Assembly (NCBI GenBank): GCA_016786845.1
Contig: JAEUVB010000023.1
Location: 124,001-188,000 of the forward strand
Direction of reading: 5' to 3'
Length of the DNA: 64,000 nt
DNA from: Chitinophagaceae bacterium
GTDB lineage: Bacteria; Bacteroidota; Bacteroidia; Chitinophagales; Chitinophagaceae
Below are positions 16,591 to 25,785 of the stretch, one piece after another. Made by a program: the position numbers and the translations under genes. A model generated the notes under the pieces. That model saw only the letters and a program-made list of their open reading frames with translations. It searched no databases and was not told the origin of the DNA. Within the stretch, counting starts at the first letter, position 1; every line of letters begins with the position of its first letter.

Positions 16591-16821
16591 GATGCGAACC
16601 GGAGAAGAGTTGATGCGAACCGGAGAAGAGTTGATGCGAATCGGAGAAGAGTTAATGCGAATCGGGGAAGAATTGATGCGAATCGGAGAAGAGTTGATGC
16701 GAACCAGAGAAGAGTTGATGCGAATCGGAGAAGAGTTAATGCGAACCGGAGAAGAGCAAATGCGAATCGGAGAAGAGTTGATGCGAACCGGAGAAGCGCA
16801 AATGCGAATCGGAGAAGAGCA
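16591..16821 (+). repeat. 21-bp minisatellite, 11 units
   Basis: Unit GATGCGAACCGGAGAAGAGTT with small variations (AAC/AAT, GTT/GCA, GAT/AAT at unit starts), exactly 21 bp apart from 16591 to 16821, preceded by a degenerate half unit from about 16570. Because 21 is a multiple of 3, every frame stays open; the plus strand would read as heptads of the form MRTGEEL or MRIGEEL. No stop-free frame has a believable gene start or end around it. Confidence 0.85.
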
Positions 16822-16852
16822 AGGCCGAAGCACTTTTCGTCTCCAAAGTGCC

Positions 16853-16878
16853 CTCCCGGGCGGGAGACACTGCGGTTT
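16853..16878 (+). repeat. 26-bp direct repeat, copy 2 (right of arr)
   Basis: CTCCCG, four variable bases, GGAG, then ACACTGCGGTTT; it matches 15696-15721 in the same orientation with about five differences. Confidence 0.5.
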
Positions 16879-17312
16879 CCTCCTATTCAGGACGCAGAAG
16901 AACGATGAAATGAATTGTCATCATGCAGAGACCGGAAACCGGGAGGCAGAGAGGGGAATGACAAAAAATCGTATTTTCGTGCGGTTCTATCTAAACTATC
17001 GCTGCCCATTGGGAATGCCCTCCCGCCGCGGCGGGTTCAGGGCTCCCAAACCGTATTCCTGAAGCGAACGGGGACCATATTGGGAGCATATTATCCCGGA
17101 TATTGCAGTTGAAATTCTATTCCGAAGCTGAAACGCTGCACATACAAGCTTTTATGAATATTTTTTGAACTTGCAATAGTTCACTATTTCGTCGTCCAAA
17201 AAATGTCCCTAAAAACTTGTCTGTATTGCCTTTCAACTTCTCATAACGAATTCAACTGCACTCTCCCGGATAAAAAAAGACTATAAATACCTTATATTTT
17301 TAATAGAAAGAC

Positions 17313-17342
17313 TTGTTTTTCAGAATTTTCCACTTACTTTTG
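17313..17342 (+). promoter_or_regulatory. rpsL-rpsG promoter
   Basis: TTG (17313-17315), exactly 19 bases, then TACTTTTG (17335-17342), followed by CAGTCCC. This is a full match to the Bacteroidota consensus and shares the GCANTCCC extension with the rpoB and tRNA-Leu promoters. Confidence 0.8.
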
Positions 17343-17366
17343 CAGTCCCAAAATTTAAAGGTAAAT

Positions 17367-17747
17367 ATGCCTACTATACAACAACTCGTAAGAAAAGGAA
17401 GAACAATCATCCGCGCTAAGTCTAAATCCCGTGCCCTGGATGCATGCCCGCAGCGTCGTGGCGTATGTACACGTGTATATACAACCACACCGAAAAAACC
17501 AAACTCAGCCCTGCGTAAAGTGGCGAAAGTGCGTCTGACCAACAAGATTGAGGTGATCGCCTATATTCCGGGTGAAGGCCACAACTTGCAGGAACACTCC
17601 ATCGTACTGATTCGTGGTGGTCGTGTGAAGGATTTACCGGGTGTACGTTACCATATCGTCCGCGGTAGTCTTGATACTGCCGGTGTGAAAGATCGTAAGC
17701 AAAGCCGTTCTAAATACGGTACCAAGCGTGAAAAAGTAAAAAAATAA
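17367..17747 (+). CDS. rpsL: 30S ribosomal protein S12
   Basis: S12 sits at the decoding centre and controls translational accuracy. The 126-residue protein starts MPTIQQLVRKGRTIIRAKSK and contains the universal TTPKKPNSALRKVAKVRLTN and GGRVKDLPGVRYHIVRG segments; Lys in TPKKPNS and the KDLPGVR loop are the wild-type, streptomycin-sensitive residues. In-frame starts upstream (from 17313) fall inside the promoter, so ATG 17367 is used. rpsG follows after 85 bp. The usual next genes of the str operon (fusA, tuf) are not present: a terminator and a peptide ABC transporter gene follow rpsG instead. Confidence 0.98.
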   Translation: MPTIQQLVRKGRTIIRAKSKSRALDACPQRRGVCTRVYTTTPKKPNSALRKVAKVRLTNKIEVIAYIPGEGHNLQEHSIVLIRGGRVKDLPGVRYHIVRGSLDTAGVKDRKQSRSKYGTKREKVKK

Positions 17748-17832
17748 TTTCATCATAGGGGCGTCTACAGAGTAAAGTGGTAATACTTGAAGATCTTCTG
17801 CCAACGTCCTTTATACTAAACATTACAAAAAC

Positions 17833-18300
17833 ATGAGAAAACAACAAGCCAAGAAATTACCTCTCGCCCCCGATCCAAAATTCGGAGATACATTGGTAAC
17901 CCGTTTTGTAAACTGTATGATGTGGGGTGGTAAAAAAAGTACCGCACTCACCATTTTTTATGACGCCCTCGATAAAATCGAAAAAAGCACAGGCGAACCC
18001 GGATATGATATTTGGAAGCGCGCCATGGCTAATGTAACCCCTTCCGTTGAAGTTCGTAGTCGCCGTATCGGTGGTGCCACTTTCCAGATTCCTTCTGAAG
18101 TTCGCCCTGATCGTAAGATTTCCCTGACCATCAAATGGATTGTACGTTATTCCCGCGATCGTAACGGTCGTACCATGGCCGACAAATTGAGCAATGAATT
18201 GATGGCTGCAGCTAAAGGTGAAGGTAACGCCGTAAAAAAGAAAGACGATACCCATCGTATGGCTGAAGCAAACAAAGCTTTCGCTCACTTCAAAATCTAA
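17833..18300 (+). CDS. rpsG: 30S ribosomal protein S7
   Basis: S7 nucleates assembly of the 30S head and contacts the E-site tRNA. The 155 residues are standard; seen are FGDTLVTRFVNCMMWGGKKS, the central NVTPSVEVRSRRIGGATFQI and the C-terminal KKKDDTHRMAEANKAFAHFK. It is co-transcribed with rpsL and ends 20 bp before a strong terminator, so the unit is just rpsL-rpsG. Confidence 0.98.
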   Translation: MRKQQAKKLPLAPDPKFGDTLVTRFVNCMMWGGKKSTALTIFYDALDKIEKSTGEPGYDIWKRAMANVTPSVEVRSRRIGGATFQIPSEVRPDRKISLTIKWIVRYSRDRNGRTMADKLSNELMAAAKGEGNAVKKKDDTHRMAEANKAFAHFKI

Positions 18301-18320
18301 GTATAAAACTACAAATAGGA

Positions 18321-18346
18321 AAAACGCCCTCAAGGGGCGTTTTTTT
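18321..18346 (+). terminator. rpsL-rpsG terminator
   Basis: Stem AAAACGCCC / GGGCGTTTT with a 5-base loop (TCAAG) followed by further T residues, 20 bp after the rpsG stop. It lies immediately before the promoter of the ABC ATPase gene. Confidence 0.9.
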
Positions 18347-18371
18347 ATGCCCATTGCCCAAGAATGCTTTC

Positions 18372-18379
18372 TATATTTG
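18372..18379 (+). promoter_or_regulatory. -7 element of the peptide ABC ATPase gene
   Basis: TATATTTG, four bases before an in-frame GTG at 18384. The -33 element is not clear. The short distance predicts transcription starting at or within a base or two of the start codon. Confidence 0.55.
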
Positions 18380-18383
18380 TCGG

Positions 18384-20090
18384 GTGCAAGCCCATCCCAT
18401 TCTCGACATACAAGACCTCAGCATTCTGTTCGATACGGAAGACCGGCAAACGATCGCCATACAGGATATATCCCTGACCCTCATGCCCGGAGAAACTCTG
18501 GCCCTGGTGGGTGAAAGCGGATCCGGTAAGTCGGTTACGGCACTGAGTATTTTGCAACTGCTGCCCTCACCGCCGGCACGCATTCAAAAAGGACATATCT
18601 TTTTTCATCCTAAAAATGGAGAGATCATCGATCTTGTAAAAGCCGATCAAAAAGCCATCAACGAAATTCGCGGTCATGAAATCGGGATCATCTTTCAGGA
18701 ACCCATGACCTCCCTGAACCCCCTCATGAAATGCGGGCAACAGGTAGCCGAAGTTCTCATGCTGCACCTCGGACTCAGTCAGGACCAGGCCATGCAAAAA
18801 ACTTTGCAACTTTTCAAAGAGGTGAAACTCCCCTATCCGGAAGCCATGCTGCTTCGATATCCGCATGAGCTTTCGGGCGGACAAAAACAAAGGGTGATGA
18901 TTGCCATGGCCATTTGTTGTGAGCCCCGCCTGCTGATTGCTGACGAACCGACCACGGCCTTAGATGTAACCGTACAGAAAACCATCCTCGAATTGTTGAA
19001 AGAACTACAACAACGATATGGTATGGCCATACTCTTTATCACCCACGATTTGAAATTGGTGAGACATTTTGCGGATCAGGTGGTCGTGATGTACCAAAGC
19101 CGGATGATAGAATCCAATGCTTGTGAAAAACTATTTACGGCCCCTCAGGAAAAATATACTCAAGGTCTCATCGAATGCAGACCCAATCCGAATGAAAAAG
19201 TAAAATTCCTGAATACCGTGAGTGATATTCTTGAAGGTAAGGATTTGAATCGTTCTCAAAACCAACTCAGCGCAGATCAGGTACAAGCGCGCATGAATCA
19301 TTTATTACAAGCACCGGATATTCTTCGATTACAAGACCTTCAGGTTTGGTATCCAACCCATAAGAATTTCTTTGGCAAACCCACTGCCTGGTATAAAGCC
19401 GTGAATGGTGTAAACCTGCAGATCAATCAGGGGGAGACTTTAGGTCTGGTAGGAGAAAGTGGTTGTGGCAAAACAACTATTGGTAAAGCCATTGTTCGGC
19501 TCACCCCCATCACGCATGGATCGATACACTACAAAGGCCGCGACATTTTATCGCTCAGTAAATCGGAATTGACCGACTATCGCCGGGAAGTGCAAATCAT
19601 TTTTCAAGACCCCTACTCTTCGCTCAACCCGCGCATACCTGTGGGCAAAGCGATACAGGAACCCATGGAAGTATTCGGCATCGAAGCGGCTTCTGCCCGC
19701 AAGGAAAAAGCGATCTCCTTACTCCGTAAAGTAGATTTGCTGCCCGAACATTACGACCGCTATCCGCATGAATTTTCCGGCGGACAACGACAGCGTATTT
19801 GTATTGCACGCGCACTGGCCATGCAACCGTCTTTTATCATATGCGATGAAAGCGTCTCGGCGCTGGATGTGAGTGTGCAGGCTCAGGTATTAAATTTACT
19901 CGTCTCCCTTCGTGAGGAGTTTTCCTTAAGCTATCTTTTTATTTCTCATGATCTGGCTGTGGTCAGACATATCAGTGATCATGTAGCGGTGATGCAAAAA
20001 GGACTCATAGTTGAATATGGAAATGCCGATCAAATTTACGGGGAACCGAAACAAGACTATACCCGGCAATTGATTGAATCAACTTTCTAA
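18384..20090 (+). CDS. Peptide/nickel-type ABC transporter, fused double ATPase (DppD-DppF/YejF-like)
   Basis: Powers import of oligopeptides or similar substrates through an inner-membrane permease. About 568 residues with two complete ATPase domains: first (about 5-260) Walker A GESGSGKS, signature LSGGQKQR, Walker B LLIADEPTT and H-loop ITHDL; second (about 310-565) GESGCGKT, FSGGQRQR, FIICDESVS and ISHDL. The TxGLI/CRPNP-type peptide-transporter linker appears between them (YTQGLIECRPNPNEK). The start is taken as GTG 18384, because the TTG at 18354 lies upstream of the -7 element. No permease or binding-protein gene is adjacent, so partners are encoded elsewhere. Confidence 0.92.
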   Translation: MQAHPILDIQDLSILFDTEDRQTIAIQDISLTLMPGETLALVGESGSGKSVTALSILQLLPSPPARIQKGHIFFHPKNGEIIDLVKADQKAINEIRGHEIGIIFQEPMTSLNPLMKCGQQVAEVLMLHLGLSQDQAMQKTLQLFKEVKLPYPEAMLLRYPHELSGGQKQRVMIAMAICCEPRLLIADEPTTALDVTVQKTILELLKELQQRYGMAILFITHDLKLVRHFADQVVVMYQSRMIESNACEKLFTAPQEKYTQGLIECRPNPNEKVKFLNTVSDILEGKDLNRSQNQLSADQVQARMNHLLQAPDILRLQDLQVWYPTHKNFFGKPTAWYKAVNGVNLQINQGETLGLVGESGCGKTTIGKAIVRLTPITHGSIHYKGRDILSLSKSELTDYRREVQIIFQDPYSSLNPRIPVGKAIQEPMEVFGIEAASARKEKAISLLRKVDLLPEHYDRYPHEFSGGQRQRICIARALAMQPSFIICDESVSALDVSVQAQVLNLLVSLREEFSLSYLFISHDLAVVRHISDHVAVMQKGLIVEYGNADQIYGEPKQDYTRQLIESTF

Positions 20091-20254
20091 CAAATACTTT
20101 AAGGATAAATTCGGTGTTTGCCCGGGTGAACATACAACCTCATTCAGTTGCACATCCTTATTCTTTAGTCATTCTATCCGATCCAAAATTTGTTCCAAAA
20201 GCTATGAAATTTAAAAAAGGATGACTATCATTGTTAAACAATAAAAATTTTTTT

Positions 20255-20524
20255 ATGAAAAAAATGACATTAAAAACAGGCTTCATCGCAGTTTTTGCCT
20301 GTTGCGCACTGTTGACGTTCAACAGCTGCAGCGAAGAAAAACCTGCCGAAACCACTACAGAAGCTGCTGCTCCTGCGCCTGCTGAAGCTGCTCCTGCCGC
20401 TGCTCCTGCCGAAGCTGCTGCTCCTGCCGCTGCACCTGCTGCCGAAGCTGCTGCACCTGCCGATGGTGGCGATTCAATGGATAAAGCCGGAACTCGTCCG
20501 ACCAAACCCGCTGAACCTAAATAA
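20255..20524 (+). CDS. Small Ala/Pro/Glu-rich lipoprotein
   Basis: An 89-residue protein from MKKMTLKTGFIAVFACCALL with lipobox FNSC, so a lipoprotein of about 70 mature residues. The mature part is a low-complexity run of Ala-Pro-Glu units (EAAAPAPAEAAPAAAP type) ending in a short hydrophilic tail (DKAGTRPTKPAEPK). Such tails usually form an extended, flexible spacer, for example across the periplasm. A strong terminator follows by 22 bp, so it is a one-gene unit. Function unknown. Long frames on the opposite strand here are shadows of the GC-rich repeat. Confidence 0.75.
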   Translation: MKKMTLKTGFIAVFACCALLTFNSCSEEKPAETTTEAAAPAPAEAAPAAAPAEAAAPAAAPAAEAAAPADGGDSMDKAGTRPTKPAEPK

Positions 20525-20545
20525 GCACTGTAAACCTGATTCTTC

Positions 20546-20574
20546 AATGGCTCCGAATTCGGGGCCATTTTTTT
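20546..20574 (+). terminator. Terminator of the small lipoprotein gene
   Basis: Stem AATGGCTCC / GGGGCCATT (one G-T pair) with loop GAATTC, followed by seven T residues. Confidence 0.85.
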
Positions 20575-20585
20575 ATGCCTAAATG

Positions 20586-22115
20586 TTAGGACGTTTTCCC
20601 TTTCGAATGATTTCGCTGACGATGAGACTTCTTCGAAGGTTTTGTATGATTAGCCTCTGAGCTATGTTGGCCGTCCTGTGATTGTTCCTCCTGAGCAATG
20701 GGATGAGTGGCATGCTGTTTGGGCAATATAATCAAATGTCGGGACTGTACGCGCTTCACCAATATTTCCATCACCCAATGTTCTATGCGATGATGTGCCG
20801 GAATCAAAATAGCAGCCATAGCTACGAAAATCAGGATTTCGAATACCGGTGTGTGATGGGTAATTTCTTTGACAACAGGATGCAATAATAAAGTGAGATA
20901 TTCAAAGAAAAATAAAAGCGAAATGACCCCTAAAAATTTGACAAGCGCTAAAGGTATCCTGATACGGGTCAACAGTACCGTGAGAAAAAAGAGCGCAGGT
21001 ATAAACATCCCAATCATAATCAATTGAATCTGCTGACGTCTTTCTTCTTTGTCTTTCATTGCTTTTTCGGCGAGTTCCAACTGACGAATTTGTTCATTGA
21101 AAGTGAGTTGTTGAGAAGCCATCACACTCTCCTTGCTTTCCAAAGAATCTCTGATGATATCCACCTGACTCAAATAGTAGTAGGCACTATCCGTGCGTCC
21201 GTTAGCGGCATAGTGATTGGTCAAAAACCTGCTCAGTTCATATTCCCTTGAAAGAAATTTGTCTTTACGTGCCAGAAATAAACCTAAGTGAGCGTATCGC
21301 TTTACGGAGTCAGATCGGCCCATTTCATGGAACACCTTGGCCATGCCCAAAGCACCTTCGCATACCAGATCTTCATCATTCGCAATGAATAAAGCTTCAA
21401 TCGCTAATCGATAATTAAGCAGCGCAGAATCCGATTGCTTCTTTTTCGCATAAATATTACCGATACCGATGCGGGAGGTTCCGATCAAATCAGCATCCGA
21501 TTGTTCAACGGCCAGTAGTAATGAGCGCTGATAAAAAGTCATGGCGGAATCCAATCGATTGGTTTTGTCGTAGAGGTCTCCCACATTCAATGCGATATTA
21601 TACTTAAAATCGGTAATATTTTCTGCCTGTATCATGGAATCCGATTTGCGATAATATTTCATCGCTTCATCAAAATTTTCCTGATAGACATATACGATAC
21701 CAATATTCATGAGTACAGCCGACAAGCGCGAGGCACTCTTACGGCGTTCTTCAATTTTTAATTTTTCAAAATAATATTCCAACGCTTTGGGATAATTGCC
21801 CATACGATTTAAGGCATTGGCAATGATGCCTAAAGCACGGCTTTCCCCTTCTTCATAATGTATCCTTCTGGACAACTTCAATCCTTGTCCTGCCAAATAC
21901 ATTGCCGAATCCGGGTCATAAGCATCCATCAGGTTGGCTGCCTTCCAATACAACGTAGCTTTGACCGTATCCACTTTTTCATTGGCTAATCTTAGCAACA
22001 AGCTATCTGCGGCTTGTTTTTGTGCAAATAGCTGAGAAGGACAAGCCATCAAAAATATCAACGCGATGAACTTTAATATATTTAATTCATCATTATATGG
22101 ATATAACCTTTTCAT
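20586..22115 (-). CDS. TPR-repeat membrane protein with sensor-kinase-like layout but no kinase
   Basis: About 509 residues from MKRLYPYNDELNILKFIALI. A signal-like helix ends at QLFAQ, followed by some six TPR units (about residues 40-330; for example YPKALEYYFEKLKI, NFDEAMKYYRKSDSM, RLDSAMTFYQRSLL), a coiled linker (LELAEKAMKDKEERRQQIQL), three membrane helices, then a basic tail rich in His, Lys and Ser. Periplasmic TPR plus membrane helices is the input half of many Bacteroidota histidine kinases, but no HisKA or HATPase domain follows. It is divergent from the first caspase gene with 139 bp between the starts, so shared control is possible. Function unknown. Confidence 0.75.
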   Translation of the reverse strand: MKRLYPYNDELNILKFIALIFLMACPSQLFAQKQAADSLLLRLANEKVDTVKATLYWKAANLMDAYDPDSAMYLAGQGLKLSRRIHYEEGESRALGIIANALNRMGNYPKALEYYFEKLKIEERRKSASRLSAVLMNIGIVYVYQENFDEAMKYYRKSDSMIQAENITDFKYNIALNVGDLYDKTNRLDSAMTFYQRSLLLAVEQSDADLIGTSRIGIGNIYAKKKQSDSALLNYRLAIEALFIANDEDLVCEGALGMAKVFHEMGRSDSVKRYAHLGLFLARKDKFLSREYELSRFLTNHYAANGRTDSAYYYLSQVDIIRDSLESKESVMASQQLTFNEQIRQLELAEKAMKDKEERRQQIQLIMIGMFIPALFFLTVLLTRIRIPLALVKFLGVISLLFFFEYLTLLLHPVVKEITHHTPVFEILIFVAMAAILIPAHHRIEHWVMEILVKRVQSRHLIILPKQHATHPIAQEEQSQDGQHSSEANHTKPSKKSHRQRNHSKGKTS

Positions 22116-22254
22116 CGGGAGCACCAAATGTAATACTTTCAAACATTTAATACCAAAGGTTGATGAGGTTCATACCTTAGTTTACTATTAAACTTCCTAA
22201 ACTTTGTTAAATTTGTTATGAACCCATTTCAACTGAAATCGGTAGCCTCCTTTT

Positions 22255-25200
22255 ATGAAATATTTTCACCTCACTTTTCTTTTTTTCACACTCACTATTT
22301 CCGTCAAGGCTCAGGCAGGTCAGGAAACAATAAACAAACCTTCAACGTATGCCGTTGTCATCGGTATATCCAGTTATAAATACCCCGGTATAGATGCCCT
22401 GATGTATGCCCATCGTGATGCAGATAAGTTTGTACAATATCTCAAGTCCGATGCAGGCGGTGCTTTGCCCGATGATCATATCCGGCGGCTGACCAATCAA
22501 ACCGCAACCTATAGTGCCATATTGCAATCCTTACAATGGCTCATCAATGAATCCAAGACCGGTGATTTGATCTACTTCTATTACTCCGGACACGGTGATG
22601 TGGAGAATACCCTTATCGATCAATTCGGATTCTTATTATCGTATGATAGCCCCAACCATAATTTCATGGAAAATTCGCTGAGCATTGATTTACTGAATAG
22701 TGTAGCGAATACATTGACCCTGAAAAATGGAGCCCGGGTGATAATGATCACCGATGCATGTCGTTCAGGCAAACTCACCGAATCATCCACCAGACGGAAT
22801 GCCATCGTCGGAGAACAATTAAGAACCATCAACAGTAAAGAAATTCGCATTGCTTCTTGCAAACCCGAGCAACTTTCGAATGAAGATCAGGCCTGGGGCG
22901 GTGGACGCGGTGTATTCTCCTATTATCTGCTCAATGGATTATGTCAACATGCCGATTTGAAAAAAGACGGCGTAGTGACCTTACAAGAGTTGAAGCAATA
23001 TCTTGAAACAGCCATGAAGGCAGACCCGGTGCTGAAAACCAAACCCAATGCGCAGTCTCCGGTAGTACAAGGCAGCCCGGAAACCAATCTGGCGAAAACC
23101 GATCCTCAGATATTAATAAAACTGAATGGCGATACCCTTCAGCAAAAAGGAAAAGACACTTCCCTGAATGTGAATTTGAAACCCCTGCCCAAACAAGCAT
23201 CGGCCTATTTTTTCGAAGCCATCAATCATACGGCTATTGAAAATATATTTGATTTCACAGCATTGGAAAAAACGGCAAAAGAAGAAATACCCTTTGCCAT
23301 GATACAGGTTGTGCGTAATATGAAAGAGCGTACGGACGATCAGAAACAGTTAGACCAATTGGAAAAGACATTAAAGTCGAATGCCTACGCCTTGAAACGA
23401 TTCAAAGAAGATCTGGTGGAAGCGATGGGCAATCGCGGGCAATCCCTCATAGCTGCTTATCTGGAAGGAGATCAAACGGAACTTGAAAAACGAAAATATT
23501 ATAATCAGGAATTAGGCGCATACGATAATTTCCCGGCTATGTATCGGGTAGCACTCATGCTAAGTCCTGCTGAATCATTTATAACAAGAATGCTGAAACT
23601 GAAAATGTATTATTTCTCCGGAATCGGCATGCGATTAAAAAGCTCAAAACCTGAGGTCATTGATTCCGCACTGGCATTGCAACACCAAGCCCTTAAACTT
23701 CAACCCAATGCCCCTTTTATCCATAATGAATTGGGTGTACTGCACACAGCGAAAAAGAATTATACCGAAGCCGAAAAATTCTTCTTGAAAGCCACCCAAA
23801 TATCTCCCGGCTGGGCAATTCCATGGTCAAATCTGAGCCGGATCTATGCACAAATGAACCAAACCAAAAAAGGACTTGATGCAGGAAAAAAAGCCACAGA
23901 GTTGCAAGGAAACTATTACAATAGTTATATCAACAAAGCGGTCAACTATGAACAAATGGGCAATTGGCTCATGGTCGAACATGAATGTTATAAAAGCCTT
24001 CAATTAAATACCAAGCACTACAAACCTTTCGAACTTCTGGCCTATGCCTGTTTAAATACTACTCGTTACGCTTTGGCCGATTCCTTTTTTTACGAATCCG
24101 ATCTGAGAAAGAAAGGAAAAGATTGGCAGTACACCAACACATGGGTTGAACCCATAAAGAAGGAAGATATCATTACAGTTGTTGACGCTCCCTTGCGGCC
24201 TTTCCGATCGAAACAACTAGATTCGAATATTGCCTGTCAACTATTTGTTTTGGCGATGTACGATTATCAGGATCATTTCATGAGCGAAGCAGAACGCAAA
24301 CTTAAAAATGTACTGCGCATGGAACCTACTCATCCCTTAGCTGCACATTATCTGAGTTGTATCGCCTTTGATCAAAAAAACTGGCCACTGGCTGAACAAA
24401 GCTTATTGATGGCACAAAATAATTTTAAAGACAGTAATCAGTTTAAAGAATATCTCACTTTGATAAGCCCTTTATTGGGCCCCGACTCAAAACCATTAAG
24501 CATCTACTATAAGACCAAACAATACAAATGGCAAGAGGATGATTATCGCCTGGGCAATGCCTATTTGGAATGGCACTACCCAACCAAAGCAGAAGCCTTA
24601 TACCGTGCCATGATCCATAAAGCACCTCAAGAAACGGGAGCCTATGTGAAGCTGTGGGAAATACTTGAAACTTCTGAACGATATGCCGAATGTGAACAAA
24701 TCATTTTACGATTCAGGAATGAATTCCCTGAATATGGTGATGATGTTTTATATCGTTTTTATACCCGGATGATTGACCGTCAACCCGAGCAGGCTGTATG
24801 GGAATTAAATGCTGGCACCCTTACGTTTAACTTATGTGAAAAGCTGCCTACCAATGGTTATTTGGGCAGAATGACTGACACTTCGTATCATCAAAGCAGT
24901 GAAAATCCTGCAATTAAAATTACGGCATACGCAGCTCCTCATGCAGAAGATAATCTTGATTCCATCAGTATCTTTTTACCGGGTATAATGGAAACTATTA
25001 CCTTAAAGAATATGATAACCGATCCATTAAATAAATCGATCAGTCATTTTCGTCGCGCAGATACTATTATTACTGAGGGTGAACGAATAGTCGCTTCAGT
25101 TTATCAAAAATTAGGAGACCTGTATCGCTGGAATCGCATGACGGATTCCTCCATTTATTATTATCAAAAATCATTGGTGAAATTTCCGGCGAATGCCGGA

Positions 25201-25734
25201 TCCAGAATTTTTTTAGCGGAACAATTTTTCTCCGTAAAAAATTTGGAAAAAGGCTTTGAGCAATTGGACAGCTTGTATCAACGGAAAGAAAGCAATTTGG
25301 AAAATCTGAAACACTTTGGTGAATTGGCCACCCATGCCGGTCGATTTGAAGATGCCGATACCGCATTGAATTGGGCAGTAGCTTCTTCCATATTCGACTC
25401 CCCGGATTTAAGTGACCTGCAAGGACGGCTGTATTTAATGTGGAAACGACCGGAGCAAGCACTTCCGTTTTACGTGAAACACCTGACACAAAAACCCGAT
25501 GATGCCGGCACTTGTTATTCACTTTCACGTTTGTATATGCAAATGCAAAAAAGTCAAGAGGCATCGGAATACCTCCAAAAAGCAATGAATCTTGGATTTC
25601 ATTATGTACAGGTTCTGAACTATGATCCGGTGTGGGAGAATTTACGCACGACCGATGAATGGACCGGCATCATTCAACGCTGCTCTTTTCTGCATGAAAC
25701 CGTGTTACAAGAAAGACGCAAAGAATCAAAATAA
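22255..25734 (+). CDS. Secreted caspase-family (C14) protein with C-terminal TPR array, paralogue 1
   Basis: An 1159-residue protein with a signal peptide ending at VKAQA. The caspase p20-like domain is at about 30-270: strand TYAVVIGISSYKYPGI, catalytic His113 in YYSGHGDVE and catalytic Cys169 in ITDACRSGK, followed by DQAWGGGRGVFSYYLLNGL. The rest is helical TPR (ELGVLHTAKKNYTEAEKFFL and similar) up to the end, probably binding partners or substrates. Caspase-fold peptidases cut after basic or acidic residues; this one should act in the periplasm or outside. It is followed after 51 bp by a full-length paralogue, so both may form one transcript. Confidence 0.88.
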   Translation: MKYFHLTFLFFTLTISVKAQAGQETINKPSTYAVVIGISSYKYPGIDALMYAHRDADKFVQYLKSDAGGALPDDHIRRLTNQTATYSAILQSLQWLINESKTGDLIYFYYSGHGDVENTLIDQFGFLLSYDSPNHNFMENSLSIDLLNSVANTLTLKNGARVIMITDACRSGKLTESSTRRNAIVGEQLRTINSKEIRIASCKPEQLSNEDQAWGGGRGVFSYYLLNGLCQHADLKKDGVVTLQELKQYLETAMKADPVLKTKPNAQSPVVQGSPETNLAKTDPQILIKLNGDTLQQKGKDTSLNVNLKPLPKQASAYFFEAINHTAIENIFDFTALEKTAKEEIPFAMIQVVRNMKERTDDQKQLDQLEKTLKSNAYALKRFKEDLVEAMGNRGQSLIAAYLEGDQTELEKRKYYNQELGAYDNFPAMYRVALMLSPAESFITRMLKLKMYYFSGIGMRLKSSKPEVIDSALALQHQALKLQPNAPFIHNELGVLHTAKKNYTEAEKFFLKATQISPGWAIPWSNLSRIYAQMNQTKKGLDAGKKATELQGNYYNSYINKAVNYEQMGNWLMVEHECYKSLQLNTKHYKPFELLAYACLNTTRYALADSFFYESDLRKKGKDWQYTNTWVEPIKKEDIITVVDAPLRPFRSKQLDSNIACQLFVLAMYDYQDHFMSEAERKLKNVLRMEPTHPLAAHYLSCIAFDQKNWPLAEQSLLMAQNNFKDSNQFKEYLTLISPLLGPDSKPLSIYYKTKQYKWQEDDYRLGNAYLEWHYPTKAEALYRAMIHKAPQETGAYVKLWEILETSERYAECEQIILRFRNEFPEYGDDVLYRFYTRMIDRQPEQAVWELNAGTLTFNLCEKLPTNGYLGRMTDTSYHQSSENPAIKITAYAAPHAEDNLDSISIFLPGIMETITLKNMITDPLNKSISHFRRADTIITEGERIVASVYQKLGDLYRWNRMTDSSIYYYQKSLVKFPANAGSRIFLAEQFFSVKNLEKGFEQLDSLYQRKESNLENLKHFGELATHAGRFEDADTALNWAVASSIFDSPDLSDLQGRLYLMWKRPEQALPFYVKHLTQKPDDAGTCYSLSRLYMQMQKSQEASEYLQKAMNLGFHYVQVLNYDPVWENLRTTDEWTGIIQRCSFLHETVLQERRKESK

Positions 25735-25785
25735 GAAAGTACATTTATCACAAGCAAAAATTGCCAATCCAAATCCATCACAAAC

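Larger units (their letters stand above)
16484..17366. other. Gene-free interval with minisatellite and repeats
   Basis: Holds a short imperfect hairpin around 16542-16566 (GTGTCCCC / GGGAGACAC), an 11-copy 21-bp minisatellite, the second copy of the arr-flanking repeat, GC-rich palindromic sequence near 17018-17050 (CCCGCCGCGGCGGG), and the rpsL promoter and leader at the right end. Long frames through the minisatellite on both strands are products of the repeat and are not accepted as genes. Confidence 0.65.

Noticed and set aside
16486..17062. Long frames on both strands through the 16.6-kb minisatellite
   Set aside because: A 21-bp period keeps all frames open by construction; no normal protein sequence flanks the repeat.
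20158..20568. 136-codon minus-strand frame opposite the small lipoprotein gene
   Set aside because: It is a GC-rich Ala/Gly shadow of the Ala-Pro-Glu coding repeat; the plus-strand gene has a signal peptide, lipobox and terminator.
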